Positions 62,845 through 64,000 of a stretch of 64,000 nt of DNA are shown piece after piece. Source of the DNA: Anaerolineae bacterium (lineage in GTDB: Bacteria > Chloroflexota > Anaerolineae > Anaerolineales > UBA4823); assembly GCA_003327455.1 (NCBI GenBank), contig QOQU01000013.1:62001-126000 (forward strand), read 5' to 3'. The position numbers and the translations under genes are program-made. The notes under the pieces were generated by a model, which was not told the origin of the DNA, made no database searches, and saw nothing but the letters and a program-made list of their open reading frames with translations. Positions within the stretch are counted from its first letter, which is position 1, and every line of letters starts with the position of its first letter.

Positions 62845-62904
62845 ACCTAATCACCGCGCCAGTAAATCGTGCCTCCGCCATTGTCAAGAGAGCGCGCATT
62901 AGGT
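62845..62904 (-). other. Possible further attC-like site or terminator
   Basis: ACCTAAT (62845-62851) and ATTAGGT (62898-62904) are perfect complements and flank partly complementary CGCGC arms. It starts 12 bases after the NurA-like stop. The boxes lack the C and G of the consensus ends, so it may be only a hairpin terminator. Confidence 0.3.
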
Positions 62905-62916
62905 ATTTCAGTAGTA

Positions 62917-64000
62917 TTACCTTATTCCTGTATCGACACCAAGGTTTGCCAGGAAGCGGCGGGGTAATGTAATGGCTTTTAGGGCCTGCTCTACTTGTTG
63001 AATAGGATAAGGTTCTGCCGCACTCCGATAGTCATCAACTCGTCGGAATGCTGGCCAGCGTTCTCTCCACGTTGCTCGAGTAATTGAATCGATAAGTGGC
63101 CGCAACCTTCCAAAGTTGAGGTGATTCAGGTGATCAATTCGTACTAAATCGAAAGTAGCACGATGTACATCCAGACGGACAAGCCCCAATAAGCCGTAGG
63201 GGGGCTCAGACCTGCCTCGAAGTCGGGTGTACCAGGTTAGATGCCCCCCTCCGTACGGCCCTTCTTCGTCGGGAGTATCGCGCCGACCTTTCATGTCGAC
63301 CTCTTGAGAAAGGCGCGCTACTAAGGAACGCTGCGTTGGGCCAATTCTTATTACCTGCTCTGGATGCTTAGGACGCAGACGCTGACTCTTTATCAATCCT
63401 ACAGCTTTGTATAACAGCTTGTCCTCGAAGCGACCTTCATGAAACTCTCCCAAATCAACGCCGAGGATATTGGCAGCACGACGGCGCCACTTATCAATGA
63501 AAAAAAGGGGGCCATCTACCAAAACCCACTTCTCGGGATGTTGGCTCCGGAAACGAGCGAGTACAGCAAATTCAAGCCGTTGTCGAAGAGTTGCTACACG
63601 TCCCTGAGCTCGTGAACGCACAAGACCTTCGTTGAATAAAACGTTACCAGTTAGGGCACTGTCAGTTAATTTCTCTCGACCTTCTTCGGTACCGTGAAAG
63701 GTAGTATCACATAATATCCACTCATTCAATGTCTGGGGGAAACCAAAGGTTCGGTTATCAGTATCCCAAATCGCCATCGAAGTAATGTTCCCTAAGTTCA
63801 CCCCCGCTTGTTTCATTCCTTCAAATGGGGCTAAAAGGAGAAGGCGAGCGGCCACTAAGGCCGGTTCCATAAATAGCCGTCCATCCCCGTTGCGTAAGAG
63901 TACCCCGACTGCAATATGAGCTATGTGAATTGGCACAAGTGCTCCAGTCGGCAAAGGCATACGGCGCCAAAGGACTGTTCGTTGAACGCCATCCAAAAAA
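62917..64000 (-). CDS. NurA-like nuclease domain protein, 5' end beyond window
   Basis: At least 361 residues; the frame is still open at base 64000, so the start is not visible. 'FLDGVQRTVLW' near the N terminus and 'WVLVDGPLFFIDKW' in the middle supply acidic metal-binding positions; 'LLYKAVGLIKSQRL' and 'PYGLLGLVRLDVH' are strands typical of NurA; the end 'YRSAAEPYPIQQVEQALKAI' also fits. NurA acts with the HerA ATPase in DNA end resection and in several phage defence systems. A HerA-like gene would be expected to the right. It is the rightmost visible gene of the array. Confidence 0.55.
   Translation of the reverse strand, partial: FLDGVQRTVLWRRMPLPTGALVPIHIAHIAVGVLLRNGDGRLFMEPALVAARLLLLAPFEGMKQAGVNLGNITSMAIWDTDNRTFGFPQTLNEWILCDTTFHGTEEGREKLTDSALTGNVLFNEGLVRSRAQGRVATLRQRLEFAVLARFRSQHPEKWVLVDGPLFFIDKWRRRAANILGVDLGEFHEGRFEDKLLYKAVGLIKSQRLRPKHPEQVIRIGPTQRSLVARLSQEVDMKGRRDTPDEEGPYGGGHLTWYTRLRGRSEPPYGLLGLVRLDVHRATFDLVRIDHLNHLNFGRLRPLIDSITRATWRERWPAFRRVDDYRSAAEPYPIQQVEQALKAITLPRRFLANLGVDTGIR

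Noticed and set aside
54677-64000. Searching for an integrase gene within the array
   Set aside because: No tyrosine-recombinase pattern (R..HxxR..Y) was found in any frame I read, so none is annotated.

Overview
The window looks like a chromosomal (or large contig) segment of a Chloroflexota bacterium, probably Anaerolineae-like. This is an inference from gene content: paralogous sulfotransferases in glycan clusters, SBBP and beta-helix secreted proteins, a cytochrome b / Rieske / triheme cytochrome c cluster, and several secreted proteins ending in the same 'YLPL' tail. No rRNA, tRNA or CRISPR array was found. Almost every gene is on the minus strand; the exception is the respiratory cluster at 43.65-47.56 kb.

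Layout. (1) 0-9.3 kb: an exopolysaccharide/glycan assembly cluster with two GT-C membrane glycosyltransferases, two family 2 glycosyltransferases, a DUF115 protein, an SDR, a 2-hydroxyacid dehydrogenase, a CMP-sugar-type cytidylyltransferase and a sulfotransferase. (2) 9.3-14.1 kb: a YkvA-type protein, a B12-binding protein with CarH-like light-sensing residues but no DNA-binding domain, an orphan beta-class DNA methyltransferase and a membrane protein with a gingipain/caspase-like domain. (3) 14.3-31 kb: secreted repeat proteins (14-repeat and 4-repeat beta-propeller-like proteins, a Kelch protein, a GH99-like protein, two RTX-like/GD-rich paralogues fused to a beta-helix or SBBP propeller, and a beta-helix/glycoside hydrolase fusion). 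Three of the promoters here carry Pho-box-like direct repeats at identical spacing from the -10. Noncoding stretches hold attC-like sites, a group II intron remnant and a 70-bp tandem repeat. (4) 31-43 kb: a second glycan-modification cluster (sulfotransferase, DUF4910 peptidase, capsule-type transferase, methyltransferase, lectin) with an overlapping operon for an amino acid:carrier-protein ligase, its carrier protein and two acyltransferases. (5) 43.3-47.8 kb: an IS630 remnant, then a plus-strand cytochrome bc-type operon. (6) 47.8-54.2 kb: membrane and hypothetical proteins.

(7) 54.7-64 kb: an integron-type gene cassette array. Short, unrelated minus-strand genes (DUF1801, zinc ribbon, CPBP protease, metallo-beta-lactamase fold, lipocalin-like, VRR-NUC-like nuclease, dihydrofolate-reductase-like, OLD-family nuclease, small membrane protein, YcxB-like, NurA-like) are each followed by an attC-like site of 56-131 bp bounded by RYYYAAC / GTTRRRY boxes, and several stop codons lie inside the R box. 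No integrase gene is visible. Given the transcription direction it would lie to the right of the window, or the array may be a CALIN (a cluster of attC sites lacking an integrase). The same family of attC sites recurs at 14.4, 16.9-17.0 and probably 28.2 kb, so the secreted-protein region may also have been built partly by cassette insertion.
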